From positions 6,633,001 to 6,697,000 of the forward strand of contig NC_092579.1 of the NCBI RefSeq assembly GCF_037975245.1: a DNA stretch of 64,000 bases, in the 5' to 3' direction. Position numbers and translations under genes: made by a program. Below the pieces are notes generated by a model, which was not told where the DNA came from, made no database searches, and was given only the letters and a program-made list of their open reading frames with translations. Shown one piece after another: positions 1-10,915 of this stretch (positions are counted from its first letter, which is position 1; each line of letters opens with the position of its first letter). This DNA comes from Apostichopus japonicus. Taxonomy: Eukaryota > Echinodermata > Holothuroidea > Aspidochirotida > Stichopodidae.

Positions 1-3000
1 ATGGCCCAGTTAAAACTGTTAGATGTGAGAAACCGTTATTCAATTAAAACCGACATATGTTAGTAATACAGTAAGATGTGATGAACCATTAACAGTTACA
101 AATGTCCGTATGTTTCACTGGTAAGTACACCCCGTTAAGATGCTACAATTTGCAGATTTAAGCATTTTGCATTAAAGCGTGATCCGGATTCTGTTAAAAT
201 GTGCACGAAACCTTCAGTAGTGCGGTAAGTCCAGTCCATCGTTATGTATAGGTTTTACTATATACTTCCTTCTCAGTAGGAACTGGTCGAAAGTGTAACA
301 CTTGCTAAGAAATCATAACACACATCAGTTTCCCTTAATTAACGTTTACTACCCTTAACCAGTTTTAACTGATAAAGCAGCGAGGATCGGTTAGCATGGA
401 TTGAACTACAACATTAAACTATATAGCTATCAATCGAAAGGGAACTTTCAAGATGTTTCGTAGGCTACATAATATTACATTGAGTCCAATACAGGAAACG
501 ATATGTTTCTGCAACAACTGCTGGAAGCCTAGAATGGAATAAACAAATCAGGGATAGGTCAAAGGGTACATAATTGGCACCTGCTTTTATTTTTCCACTC
601 AGTTCTCCAAGTGTCTCCATTGTGAATCATTATGATTATATTTACTAAAAGAGTAAAATGGTTTACTATGTAAGTTTTGTATATTCTTCTATATCTCTTA
701 ATAAACTGAGTTGATTGACACGAAGTAGTTCTATTTACATAATGCAATCGCTTTCAATTTCACGCATACGTTAGATATTTTACTTTCGTTTTAACCAGTT
801 GTTCTTCCTGATTTATGCTAGGTTCAGCGCATATGTACATCCATAGTTCATATAGCTAGCTATACCGACAAATCTTATGTATACATTAACAAGTACAGAG
901 ACAGCTTAACGGCCAAGAACTCTCAAATTAGCAATGTGTAGTTATTGCTACAGGTTTTGTGTTAAACCTTATCACTTCATACTGCGAATGAGTATTTTAT
1001 GAACGGAATTGCAAATTTCTTCTAAAGGTGTTTTCATCTTTATGATAACAGTCGTCCGGCGGGCAAGAGTTACTCCTAACTGTCATATAAGATAACCAAC
1101 GGTAAGATGATATGAAATATTTTATGTTGCACTATTTTGTCTGCATTTGTATGTGCATCTGTGTGATTGTTTGTATGTATGTTGTTACATTTGATTGTAA
1201 AATTATTCCTTTTAGCTAAATTTATATACCTTAATAGTGCGCTTTAACCTGATAAGCAGAAAACAAGAACTCCAATTGAAAAGTATTTTAACTGTGATAC
1301 AGTACATATATCAAGCGCACTAGATTGACAGAGTTTATGTTTCACCATGGGGTATTAATATTACCAAAATGTTAATTTCAAAGGAAACTGTGTATATATT
1401 ATCCATAATGCGATTAATTCGGAGAATTGACTATAATCTATTGCTCATCAACAAAATAATCATCACTCTAGAACCTAGCAATGTATGTAATAAAATGTAA
1501 AGATTCGATCAATATGATCTGTGTGAGCACAGTAACATTTTCTATCGTTGGGTCAATAGAGGTACGTCATAACGCCCATTTCTTAATGACCCCATCCCCC
1601 CCCCTCACTCATAGAACATGGGTAAACCCGTTCACACACAGCTGCTTAAGATTAAAGAAGCAGCAAGACCAGTCTGATCTTTTCTTTGGTTGCTATCATG
1701 CTTTAATATTTTACTTCTAGCACTACACCTATAAAATAAAGGCTTGCAAAAAATATTCGATTCATTGAAGAGAGCTCTTGGTGTTTGAGCTTGTCATACA
1801 TTTTACCCTTACATTTTCTGCTACTCTTGGTGGCATTTGAAAATGATTTTAACAAAAGTAAGGTTTTGATATTTACACGAGTTATACTGCTCACTTTAAA
1901 GTATGAAGGGTAAATCATGCACAGACAAACCGGTAACAAAATAAATCTCACCTCCAATTATCATATAACAAAGCTTCAAAAGAAAACCCTTTTCAACCAG
2001 GACATCTAACAAACAGAGAAAATTGTTACTAGCTGTTTTTGTAATTTATCTACAATCTCGTGATCAAAATGGTAGATATGTTTGAATTTCTCCTTTAATT
2101 CTATATGGGTTAGTCCCGGACGAACAGTTTGAACAGTTAATGAGATCTGCGACGTTACTTGACATAACATTTAAACATGGTCATGTTGTTGTCCAACTCT
2201 TCACTTGTGGGACAAACTGTTTAATTTTTACTTCCATTATACACGTAAAGTTGTTCGGAGAACTAAACGAGGGTACCACGCTTACGACAGCTTCATAACC
2301 TGAACATTTTATGGCGACATAAAGTTTTAAAAGGAATGACTGGAAACGAAACGGACATTTTTTGTCTTTTCAATTCCATGTTTATACTTATTTGGTAATA
2401 GTAAAGGGACAACTTCTTTGTCTAACAAATTTAACGTTTCATGGCTTCATTCCAACCATGTAGATCCAATAATATGATGAAGTTTGTAGGCAAATTAGAG
2501 CAATTACAATTAAGCAATAAATTCAGCCAAACTATTATATATGTACAGTAAGCTAAGCTAAAACTGCATTGCTATGAAAGTGTGGTAGGTGTAACTTAAT
2601 GTGATAAGTACATTTTAATCATAAATAATACTTTGCTTTATTGTTCTAATGTGTTTTGAAGCAAAAATAACCATATAGCTGCTTCAAGTGGGTTTGGTGA
2701 TCATTTTGGCAGTCATTTCCCCTTAAACATTTATATAAAGCAACGTAAAGAAGACGCAACGAAGTCTCCGTGTATTCGTTATGCGTAGGGAGGTTATCAT
2801 TATCGTTGAACGAAATTAAAGAGAGACATAAACCAAAACATCATTATCAGACTAATTTATAGAACTAAAAAATGAGTTTGTAAGTCTCTCATTTGCAGAG
2901 TGAGAATTTAAACACATCTAAAAATGAAATAGGCATTAATTTAAGTTGATTTTGTTCTTCTTTACCCTCAGAGGTGTTTTTATATGTTGCATATGAAATA

Positions 3001-3799
3001 TTTCTAAAATGAAACTTCCACTTGACTGTGGTTTCACTAACAGCAACATGTATGCGTTTACCTTGAAAGAATTAATACAAAGGAAACGGCTTTCACTTCC
3101 TTGTATAGGTAGCAAAATGATATCCTACAGACATGTCTACTAAAGTTTAGCAGTGCGTATACTGTCTTTAAATATTATCTCGGTTAAGAATTGCTTTTGG
3201 CGATTATTACCAAACTGACCAAAAACAACTTATTGGCAACCACGCAATGAAGAAGTTTAAACTATACTATTATAATTTATCTTGGGCTAAACGGCTACAA
3301 TAGTGGCAATATAGTGTTGTTTTGAAAGTGATTTGTCATTTGTTGACTTTCCAGCATATTGAGCTGAATGGCTGATGAGCTTCCTATATCTTACACATGG
3401 AACGACTTAATTTCATGTCATTTAAATCCTTCCAAAGTTTGGATATTTGTTATATACGTTGTCCATTAGATGATGTGTATCAGTCTAAATACTCATTGGA
3501 CAGTTAAATGAATGTCAATTACAATGCTGTAACTAGATTGATCTCTTAATCAGACTGAGGAGTCTCCAGTGTTGAATACTAAATGGAATAAAACTTTCAA
3601 TGTGAACAGCACAATGAGCATCTCATGTATACATAAAGTGAGTGCATTTACTTTGATATGGTTAATGCATTAGTATATAGTTAATTTTGTTTCATTAGAA
3701 AGTATGCATTCAGTACAGTAGGTCTTATGCATTCGTTTGTCTCGTCGAGACAGTAACTGCTCAGTGAAATATGTAATTTTTCTTCCGATTTCTCTACAG
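1..3799. other. Upstream non-coding region, no gene seen
   Basis: No ORF here exceeds about 85 codons, and none resembles a known protein or has flanking splice sites that would extend it. The base composition is AT-rich and ordinary. The 5' untranslated exon(s) and promoter of the LRR receptor gene should lie here, because its coding exon begins directly after a polypyrimidine tract and a tctctacag acceptor ending at 3799. I could not place the matching donor with confidence. Confidence 0.6.
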
Positions 3800-3801
3800 C
3801 T

Positions 3802-6315
3802 ATGGGAATTGTCTTTAATGTGGTGATCCTAATTGCGCTCTTCTCCATTACCATCTTCGGTAGATGTCCGGATCACTCTACGGGGACGCTTTGTTCATCC
3901 TGTGAGAATAACACAGCAGATTGCAGTAACAGATGTATAGGAAACTCACCGTATTCTAATAATTACTTAACACATATTTGTGAAGGTATATATGACAACA
4001 TCGATCTTTCCTTTAATAAATTAATTCGTTGTGAATGCCCCGTTAGTGGTCCTAGCGTTATATCTTTAAACATATCACATAATAACATATCCTTCGACAA
4101 TTGCTCAAACTGGGAAGGTTACTGTGGATCCTTTTTTCGTCGCTTACGAACAATAGATCTAAGCTATAACAGAATACAACAAACTTGCAACGCCTCTGCA
4201 TTTGGTTTCATCAAGTTGGAAAGCGTGAATCTGAGTCACAACGAGATAAAATCTTTGGATAGTCTTCCTTTTGTGACCTCAGCCAAAAGACTGCAAACAC
4301 TTGATGTAAGTCACAATATGATAACATGTGTACCATCAACATTCTTCATAGAGAGAAATAATCTTATTAAAGTTGATCTTCGCTTCAATTTCATTCAAAA
4401 GATCGCATTACACTTTGATATCTCCGACCAACGGTTGTGTGATTCAGACAACAAATTATGTATAATCATTTCGGGAGAAATTTTGAGCAAATTAGACGTC
4501 TCGCTTATCATTGAAAAGAGCTACACATGTGCAGAGTTGAGAAACCAAACTCTTTGTGATGGTACTCTGGAATATCTTTACCCCAACTCGAATAACTTGA
4601 GTTGTAACTCAACGTCAAAAGTTTTAGAGAGCACCTTCATTCCTTCAAATATAGAAAATCAGTTAGCATGTCGTTGCCAAGGTAATATATGCGAACAAAA
4701 TGAAAGCAGCATACAGCAACCTTCATATATTGTATCTTGCGTAAATATCGATGTCACAAACGCACCACTTATGACTACAGTTCCTCTCACGACTCAACCA
4801 CAGGATACTAGTGAATCGACAACGCAAACAGTTTATACAACGTTGAGTATGAATGTGGTTATTTTTTGCTTTTTTTTCGTGGTCATTTTTATGGTCATCA
4901 ATATAGTATTTGTCTGTCTTTCAATCCAATTTGTCACCAAAAACGTATTAGAAACAGGGAAACATTGTCCACAAGATTCTCAAAACATTAATCCACAGTA
5001 CGGACCTAAACTAGGCATTACTGCTAACTTGGGATCGCCATCCACACTAAATACGCCGTTATTTGAAGAATATAATGAAATTCCTTCTGCTGCAGATGAC
5101 AACCTCCGTCGTGGTTCAGTTTCTGATGGAAAACACATGGATGAGTCCCTCGATCGTAGCGTAACCATAGAGCAACCGATAGATGTAGCAAATCTTGCCA
5201 GAGACGACGTTATGTGTTGTGAAGCATTGCCAATCGTACAAACATTACAGCGAAATCCATGTTACGGCCCAAGTGAAACTGAGATTGACCGATCACAAAT
5301 GAATATTGTTGATTTGTCTTTATCTACTGAAGATGCAGAAAACGGTATATTTCAAACTAAAGCTGATATAGAGCCTCGCGGCAATCTTTCATCACACTCC
5401 TCAAAACTGTCACGCGGGTTCGTAGTACCAGCTTCTTTAGTTATGAGCGACAACACTGAGGAGCTACCTGGTACTGTATCAAATCTTCTAAAAAGGAATC
5501 CATGTTACCAGGCAGATACATACTCCTGTAAAGCTACACTGACAAACAGTGAGAGTTCTCGTGTGACCAAAAGCATTTCAGAATTACATCTTAACGTTTC
5601 GGCAGCTGAAGAAGTAACAGAGTCAAGTATTTATTCCGAGCCTTCACCTCTTATTTGGTCTGAACATTCACAACATCCGTCTGATTTTGACCAAACGTTA
5701 TCATTCAAACAAGATCAAGATAACGATGTTGTTGACCATTTATCAGTAAAACAAACCCTTCAGAAAAATCCCTGTTACAGTTCGAATGTTCAAAACAGTG
5801 CCTCTTCGTTTACCGAACAACTGGATCCCGAAGAGAACGGTTTGGGACTCTCTGTTCACTCACCATATTCAACCATTGAGGAAGAAGATATTGACCATAG
5901 CAATGAACTACTTAATGAAGACCGATTTGCAAATGATTCTTTAAATCCAGAACAGTTACATAGAAATTCACAACATTCCTTTGATTTTGGTCAAACGTTA
6001 TCATTCAAAAATGATAAAGATAACGTTTTCGTAGACCACCTATCGGTAAAACAAACCCTTCAGAAAAATCCCTGTTACAGTTCGAATGTTCACAACAGTG
6101 CATCTTCGTTTACAGAACAACTAGATCCTGAAGTGAACGATTTAGGACTCTCTGTTCACTCACCATATTCAACCATTGAGGAAGATAGTAGTAGACACAG
6201 CGATGAAATACTTTATGAAGACCCAAATCCAAACCCAGAACAGTTAGATGAAGCTCTTAAAAATCCATCTGTTGATTGTTGTACGAGCAATGAGTCAGAA
6301 AAGGACCATTTGTAG
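3802..6315 (+). CDS. Leucine-rich-repeat single-pass receptor with NPxY-rich cytoplasmic tail
   Basis: One intronless ORF of 837 residues. A signal peptide (about residues 1-20) is followed by a Cys-rich N-cap and about six leucine-rich repeats of the LxLSxNxI type (about 66-210; examples IDLSFNKL, LNISHNNI, VNLSHNEI, LDVSHNMI). A Cys-containing, N-glycosylation-rich stem, a Thr-rich stretch (about 315-347) and one transmembrane helix (about 352-376) come next. The roughly 460-residue tail has no TIR or kinase domain. It carries NPQY at 397-400 and NPCY at 485-488, 566-569, 656-659 and 756-759, plus two SPYSTI motifs (Y689, Y789) that fit the ITIM consensus. NPxY is known to bind PTB domains and clathrin adaptors, so a role as an endocytic or signalling receptor is inferred. 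The start is supported by a signal peptide and by an acceptor site 2 nt upstream, which implies a spliced 5' UTR. Family identity beyond 'LRR transmembrane protein' is not recognised. Confidence 0.88.
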   Translation: MGIVFNVVILIALFSITIFGRCPDHSTGTLCSSCENNTADCSNRCIGNSPYSNNYLTHICEGIYDNIDLSFNKLIRCECPVSGPSVISLNISHNNISFDNCSNWEGYCGSFFRRLRTIDLSYNRIQQTCNASAFGFIKLESVNLSHNEIKSLDSLPFVTSAKRLQTLDVSHNMITCVPSTFFIERNNLIKVDLRFNFIQKIALHFDISDQRLCDSDNKLCIIISGEILSKLDVSLIIEKSYTCAELRNQTLCDGTLEYLYPNSNNLSCNSTSKVLESTFIPSNIENQLACRCQGNICEQNESSIQQPSYIVSCVNIDVTNAPLMTTVPLTTQPQDTSESTTQTVYTTLSMNVVIFCFFFVVIFMVINIVFVCLSIQFVTKNVLETGKHCPQDSQNINPQYGPKLGITANLGSPSTLNTPLFEEYNEIPSAADDNLRRGSVSDGKHMDESLDRSVTIEQPIDVANLARDDVMCCEALPIVQTLQRNPCYGPSETEIDRSQMNIVDLSLSTEDAENGIFQTKADIEPRGNLSSHSSKLSRGFVVPASLVMSDNTEELPGTVSNLLKRNPCYQADTYSCKATLTNSESSRVTKSISELHLNVSAAEEVTESSIYSEPSPLIWSEHSQHPSDFDQTLSFKQDQDNDVVDHLSVKQTLQKNPCYSSNVQNSASSFTEQLDPEENGLGLSVHSPYSTIEEEDIDHSNELLNEDRFANDSLNPEQLHRNSQHSFDFGQTLSFKNDKDNVFVDHLSVKQTLQKNPCYSSNVHNSASSFTEQLDPEVNDLGLSVHSPYSTIEEDSSRHSDEILYEDPNPNPEQLDEALKNPSVDCCTSNESEKDHL
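5668..6230 (+). repeat. 300-bp in-frame tandem duplication inside the LRR receptor tail
   Basis: Bases 5668-5930 and 5968-6230 align at an offset of exactly 300 bp (100 codons) with only scattered substitutions. Each unit encodes a DFxQTLSFK segment, VKQTLQKNPCY, SSFTEQLDPE and HSPYSTIEE. The duplication therefore copied one NPxY motif and one ITIM-like motif together. Earlier, more diverged NPCY sites at residues 485 and 566 suggest older rounds of the same process with 80-90 residue spacing. Confidence 0.93.
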
Positions 6316-6797
6316 CCTTCAAATTAATGTCTTTCCTTTATATTGTAGATAACATCTTTGCAGTAATTTATTACTTTACTCATTAATGGACGCAGATATA
6401 ACCACACATTCCATGATGAAGTGCATTTAGGTTTTAATCATAATAGATGAATAACAATCAGTAATATTAACTAATGACAACAAAGAGTATTTCGTTATAT
6501 TGGTTGGATGTTAACATTTAAATTACATATATATGTTATATATTCTTCCTTCTTTATTTTTGTTGGACAATTTGTACCAAAACCGTTAACTCAGCGAGTA
6601 GTGATGAAAGTTAATTTTAAAATTAATAATCCATTAATGATTAAAATGGATACATTTCGGAGTTTGAGTAAATCGATAGAAAATAAAACTTTTCTTCTGT
6701 GTATATCATCTTTGTTCTTGTGATTTGTTGCTATATTGGTTATTACTCTGTAATTATGGTATTGTTGGGATACTGCATTAGATGTGGGATGTTATGC

Positions 6798-6803
6798 AAT
6801 AAA
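6798..6803 (+). promoter_or_regulatory. Polyadenylation signal AATAAA for the LRR receptor gene
   Basis: Canonical AATAAA about 480 bp after the stop codon. It is the first clean hexamer on this strand beyond the stop, which gives a 3' UTR of about 0.5 kb. Cleavage site not seen directly. Confidence 0.55.
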
Positions 6804-7235
6804 GCTCATGCTTGAAACATGGTCGTTACAATTTACAGATCACGTTGTACCGTGAAGTTATTTGCCTGGCTATTTGCGAGATAGAACCAGCAACAAGATA
6901 GCAAAGTTCTTCTCTTTTGAAAAAAGTTGACTGAATCGACAGTTCAAAATATTCCATACTGAACAAATATTTACGAGTTATAGTCCCTTTGATAATACGA
7001 CGGTTTGACTGACTACTCTCTTGAAATATGTTACGTGGTATGCTAACGACATCTTCCTAATTAAGACATACGCAGTCGTCAGTATATTCGTGTCCCCGGA
7101 AATGCATTAATTCTTCTCATACAGGGCATATCTAGTGCAGTGTAATCCTGAAACTCATTCGTGCCATCTTAAGATAAAGGGACTTGTTCTCCTTGAAAGT
7201 GCACACACTGTGTTATATGACTATCAATATAAATG

Positions 7236-10040
7236 AAAATCAGTGGCGTAGCCGAAAGGGGAGAGGTGGGTGTAAGTGGGGGGCGGGTAGAATTATACAA
7301 CACAAATGTAGTTAAACTGATGGAAATGTTATCTTAATGTTGCATTAAAGCCCTCTTGCCGAAACAATCATTCTAAAGACATCAACAGTCGAAAATTCAG
7401 CAACAATGTTGCAATGGTGGAAAAACACAGCATCCTTTTGCATCTAAGCACCTACCTACCGTTTTCACCAAATCACTAATTAGCCAAAAGGGGAGGAGAC
7501 AGTTCTCCTGCACTAAGGGACGTAGCTAAGGCCTGATGATTGGGGGTGGGGGGTGGGGTGTAGTCGCTGAAATTCCAACTGGATGGGTTTTGAAGCCAGA
7601 AAATTCCGACTACTGCATTTTACCCCCCACCCCCCCTGCACTAATCGTCAACGAAACGGTAAGTGTCAGTCAGACACCCCATCTTTCGCGACTGCACTTT
7701 GTTCCGAACTTTTTTCGATACATTTGTACCCACTGGCCCTCACTTCACAAACTTATTAATCTCTCTGGTTAGGCAAGTATGCAACTGAGTATAAGTTATC
7801 TGCTTGAAGGCTACATACACTACTAACTATAAAAGCTATGTTAACGTAACAAAGAGGATTTTTTTCAACAAATTATATTTGACGACATAATGAATTACCA
7901 GAAAATACAGTGCATTTTCCTAGCTCGCTTAATATAAAAAAAAAATGGGGTGGGGCTTTTTATCACTCACATGAACAATCTGCCTATCATCTTCGTTTCA
8001 TCAAGGACCAATAGAGTTCTTATAAATAAGTATGAAAACATACTATAAAAACATCAAGTTTTTAGTGGTTGCGGTTCTCACGTAGGCCTATATAAATTCA
8101 ATATGGACAAATTCGGTTACAAATACTATTGACTAGCATTGAGTGTTTTAATTGTATACCACAACCAGGAATTGCACGGGGAGGGGGCACATTTTGCAAT
8201 TGATATGGGGGAGGGTCTTTGAGAAATTTTGGAACAATTGAAGGTCTTAGATGCGATCTGGTGCAATGTTTTGCCAGTTTCATCATTATCATATGATATC
8301 ATATTATCAACGATTTTGTTTCCGGTTTGAATTATTCTTTTACATATTACATCAGAAAGACAAACATATATTGCTCTTTTACATATTTTTCCAGTAGGAT
8401 GATTCTTGTTTATTGTCCAATGTCTGGACTTTAATACATTTGACGAACTTAGCAGATGGACAATGCTAATTTTCATATTTAGCAGTGTAATAATTATTTA
8501 AATATATATAGAAAGTGCATATCACGTACGATTGCTAGCTTAGCTTCATAACATGCTATCCGTGCAACAACTTATGACGAATCATAAAGGATGAGAACGA
8601 ACGTTGTCGTCATCGTTGTGCATACGGTTCGTGACTGCGGTTAGATAGGCTATATGTTTTTTCAAGGGCGTAGGAACCGGGGGCTGGGATGGCGCCAGCC
8701 CCCCCCCAGTGAAAAATGTGGAGGGGCGGTAGTATCATTCCGCCCCCCCCCCCCCCGGCTTCGCAAGTCAGAAAACTCCTTTTTCATTTCGAAATGAGAA
8801 AAAAAATCTCATTTGGAGCACCAAATTGCATCTAAGACCTGGTGAAAATACAAAATTAAGTTTACAAAATGGAGTGGGTGTTGAAGTGTGCTATATTGCA
8901 CCAAATTGCATCTGAGGCTACCTGGAAATGAAAAAAATTGGTGACTGAAATGTGGGAGGGGTCTAAGGGGAGGGGATGTCCCCCAATTTTTTAGTTTTGA
9001 AACATCCTTAGATGCATTCTGGTGCATATTTTAAGTCAAATTTGACTTGCCGACGGATCTGGAAGTGGTGACTGAAATGGGGGAGGGGTCTAATTTTTAG
9101 GTTAAATTTTTAGTTTTGAAACGTCCTTAGATGCCATCTGGTGTATATTTTAAGTCAAATTTGATTTGCCGACGGATCCGGAAGTGGTGACTGAAATGGG
9201 GGAGGGGTCTAAGGGGAGGGGGTGTCCCCCTCCCGTTTGGAAAATTTTTAGTTTTGAAACGTCCTTAGATGCAATCTGGTGCATATTTTAAGTCAAATTT
9301 GGCACGGAAGAAGCTCCCGTTCTCCTTTTCTCTATTCATCTTTCCTTCTCTCTTCCCCTTCCGCTCTCTTCACCTTTTCTCCTTTTGCCGACAGACCCAA
9401 AATTTGCCGACAGCGACCAAATTATTTGGGGGTGTGACACCCCCCCCCCCACACCCCCTCCCCCCGCTCGCTATGCCCCTGGTAGGCATGTATGTTACTA
9501 CGATTATAATCGAGTTCACGGAGCTGACGAGTATCAAGATCTAAAGAGCACTGACAAACTACCATGCAAAATAACCAACAGTTTTTAACATATTTCGACC
9601 CTGAAAGAGGAGGGCAGTTGCTTCCACTGCCCCCCCCCCCCAACCCCTGGCTACGTCCCTGCTATATACTGAACTTACTTGAAGCTAGCGAACATGGTCA
9701 ACCCATCCAATAGCAATATTAGTACATAAATAAACCGAATTGAAGCTGGCGAACGTTGTACGTACAGTAGTTCTATAAGGCATTTTCTCAAAGTGGCAAG
9801 GAAAACGTGGTAAATATGACTGATTAAAGGTCAATTTTGACTGAAATTTTTCAATTTTCAGGTCATTCACAATCACAGGAATATATTCATGAATAGGCCA
9901 ATGAAAATAAAAGTGATAAAGTCGGAAATTCCGACTGTCGCACTCCAATTTTCCAACTATCGTCAGTTTTACCAAGTTTGGGGGTGAGACCCCTCCCCCC
10001 CCCCCAGACTCTCTCAGCGACGTCCCTGCCTGCACCTCAA
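7236..10040. repeat. Cluster of nested G/C-tract transposable-element fragments
   Basis: Several segments carry the same hallmarks: long runs of G or C, the phrase 'ttagatgcaatctggtgcat' and its variants, and CAGTGGCGTAGC or CAGGGACGTAGC-like ends. Such ends occur at about 7242 and 8667, and in inverse orientation at about 9645-9660 (ggctacgtccctgc) and 10017-10029 (gcgacgtccctgc). Inverted ends of this type are typical of non-autonomous DNA transposons, but no transposase is present. ORFs predicted here are low-complexity readings of the poly-C and poly-G tracts and are not credible genes. Exact element boundaries are uncertain because the copies appear nested. Confidence 0.6.
8925..9300. 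repeat. Three-copy direct repeat within the G/C-tract element
   Basis: The sequence 'ccttagatgc...tctggtg...attttaagtcaaattt' recurs at about 9006, 9125 and 9264 (spacing 119 and 139 bp). The associated 'gtggtgactgaaatg' module recurs at about 8940, 9066 and 9185. A further diverged copy of the core lies at about 8225-8275. Either this is the internal sub-repeat of a transposon or it arose by replication slippage. Confidence 0.7.
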
Positions 10041-10639
10041 CCCCTCTCGTGAACGATAAAATCCTGTCCTCCTCACTACAAAGTAGGTGGTCACCTCTGC
10101 GTAGAGCCTTTTTTCGTGACATCAAAGTCATCAATATAGGCGTTAATTAAACCTTAATTATTCTGACTCTCACACTTGAACAGGGGAAAAATGGCTCTGA
10201 ATGGACACTTTTGTAGCTTCGCTAGTTCTTTCCGGAAGTTTGGTTTGCTCAAACTGCCTGATATTGCATCGTTTTATAAGGTGGTCTATGATGCAAGGCA
10301 AAACTCTGTTAAACATGGAGATTGTAAACTATTCTGCATGATAAGCTTAAGCTTGTCAAATTCAGTTAGTATAGCCTCTTTCGGAAAATGAAAGGAATAG
10401 CAGCCACTTCAGAAAGAAAAACAGTAGGCTGCATTTTACAATTTGTGCAGAAGAAAACGCAAGAAACCACAAGGGCTTTAGCTTCATTGGCTCAAATAAC
10501 GGCAACTTTAACTTATCATAGTTGGTTTACTCGTCTACATATCTTGTATCAACATGTAAGCGAAGCAACAGAAATTACATAATGTGGTAAAGGTTTGTTA
10601 ATTGCTTTTCGTTACTTTATAACAGGTTTTACATGTTAT

Positions 10640-10915
10640 CAAGCAAACTTGGAATATAAACTGTAAGCCCGGCTAATCTTTCGCATAAGCCCGTTCTTTT
10701 TAACACCACAAGTACCTCTACTCATGCTCTTCAACATGCAAGCCACAAAAACCAGATGCTTATTGAAAACATATAAAAAAAAGGTGCCCTCCTGCTGCTT
10801 TTTGGTACTTTTCCTGAACACTCGGGCGGATTCGTAATGCTCTAATTCGAGTGTGCCACCGTAAACAAACATTCGTGGAACCAGTACATGTATGCCATGT
10901 ACAGTCAACTTACAA
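10640..10915. repeat. Dispersed repeat, copy 1 (second copy at 46379-46710)
   Basis: About 150-200 bp around 'atgcaagccacaaaaaccag' aligns with the segment around 46571 ('atgcaagctacgaaaagcc'). Matching flanks are 'caccaca' upstream and 'tgctgctttttgg' and 'gtgccacc' downstream. Both copies keep an ORF by chance (89 and 113 codons, on opposite strands), which argues against a conserved protein. Not recognised as a named family. Confidence 0.5.

Noticed and set aside
9685-10134. 149-codon minus-strand ORF
   Set aside because: It overlaps the G/C-tract repeat cluster, includes a glycine run produced by a poly-C tract (GGGGG), and has no recognisable domain or splice context.
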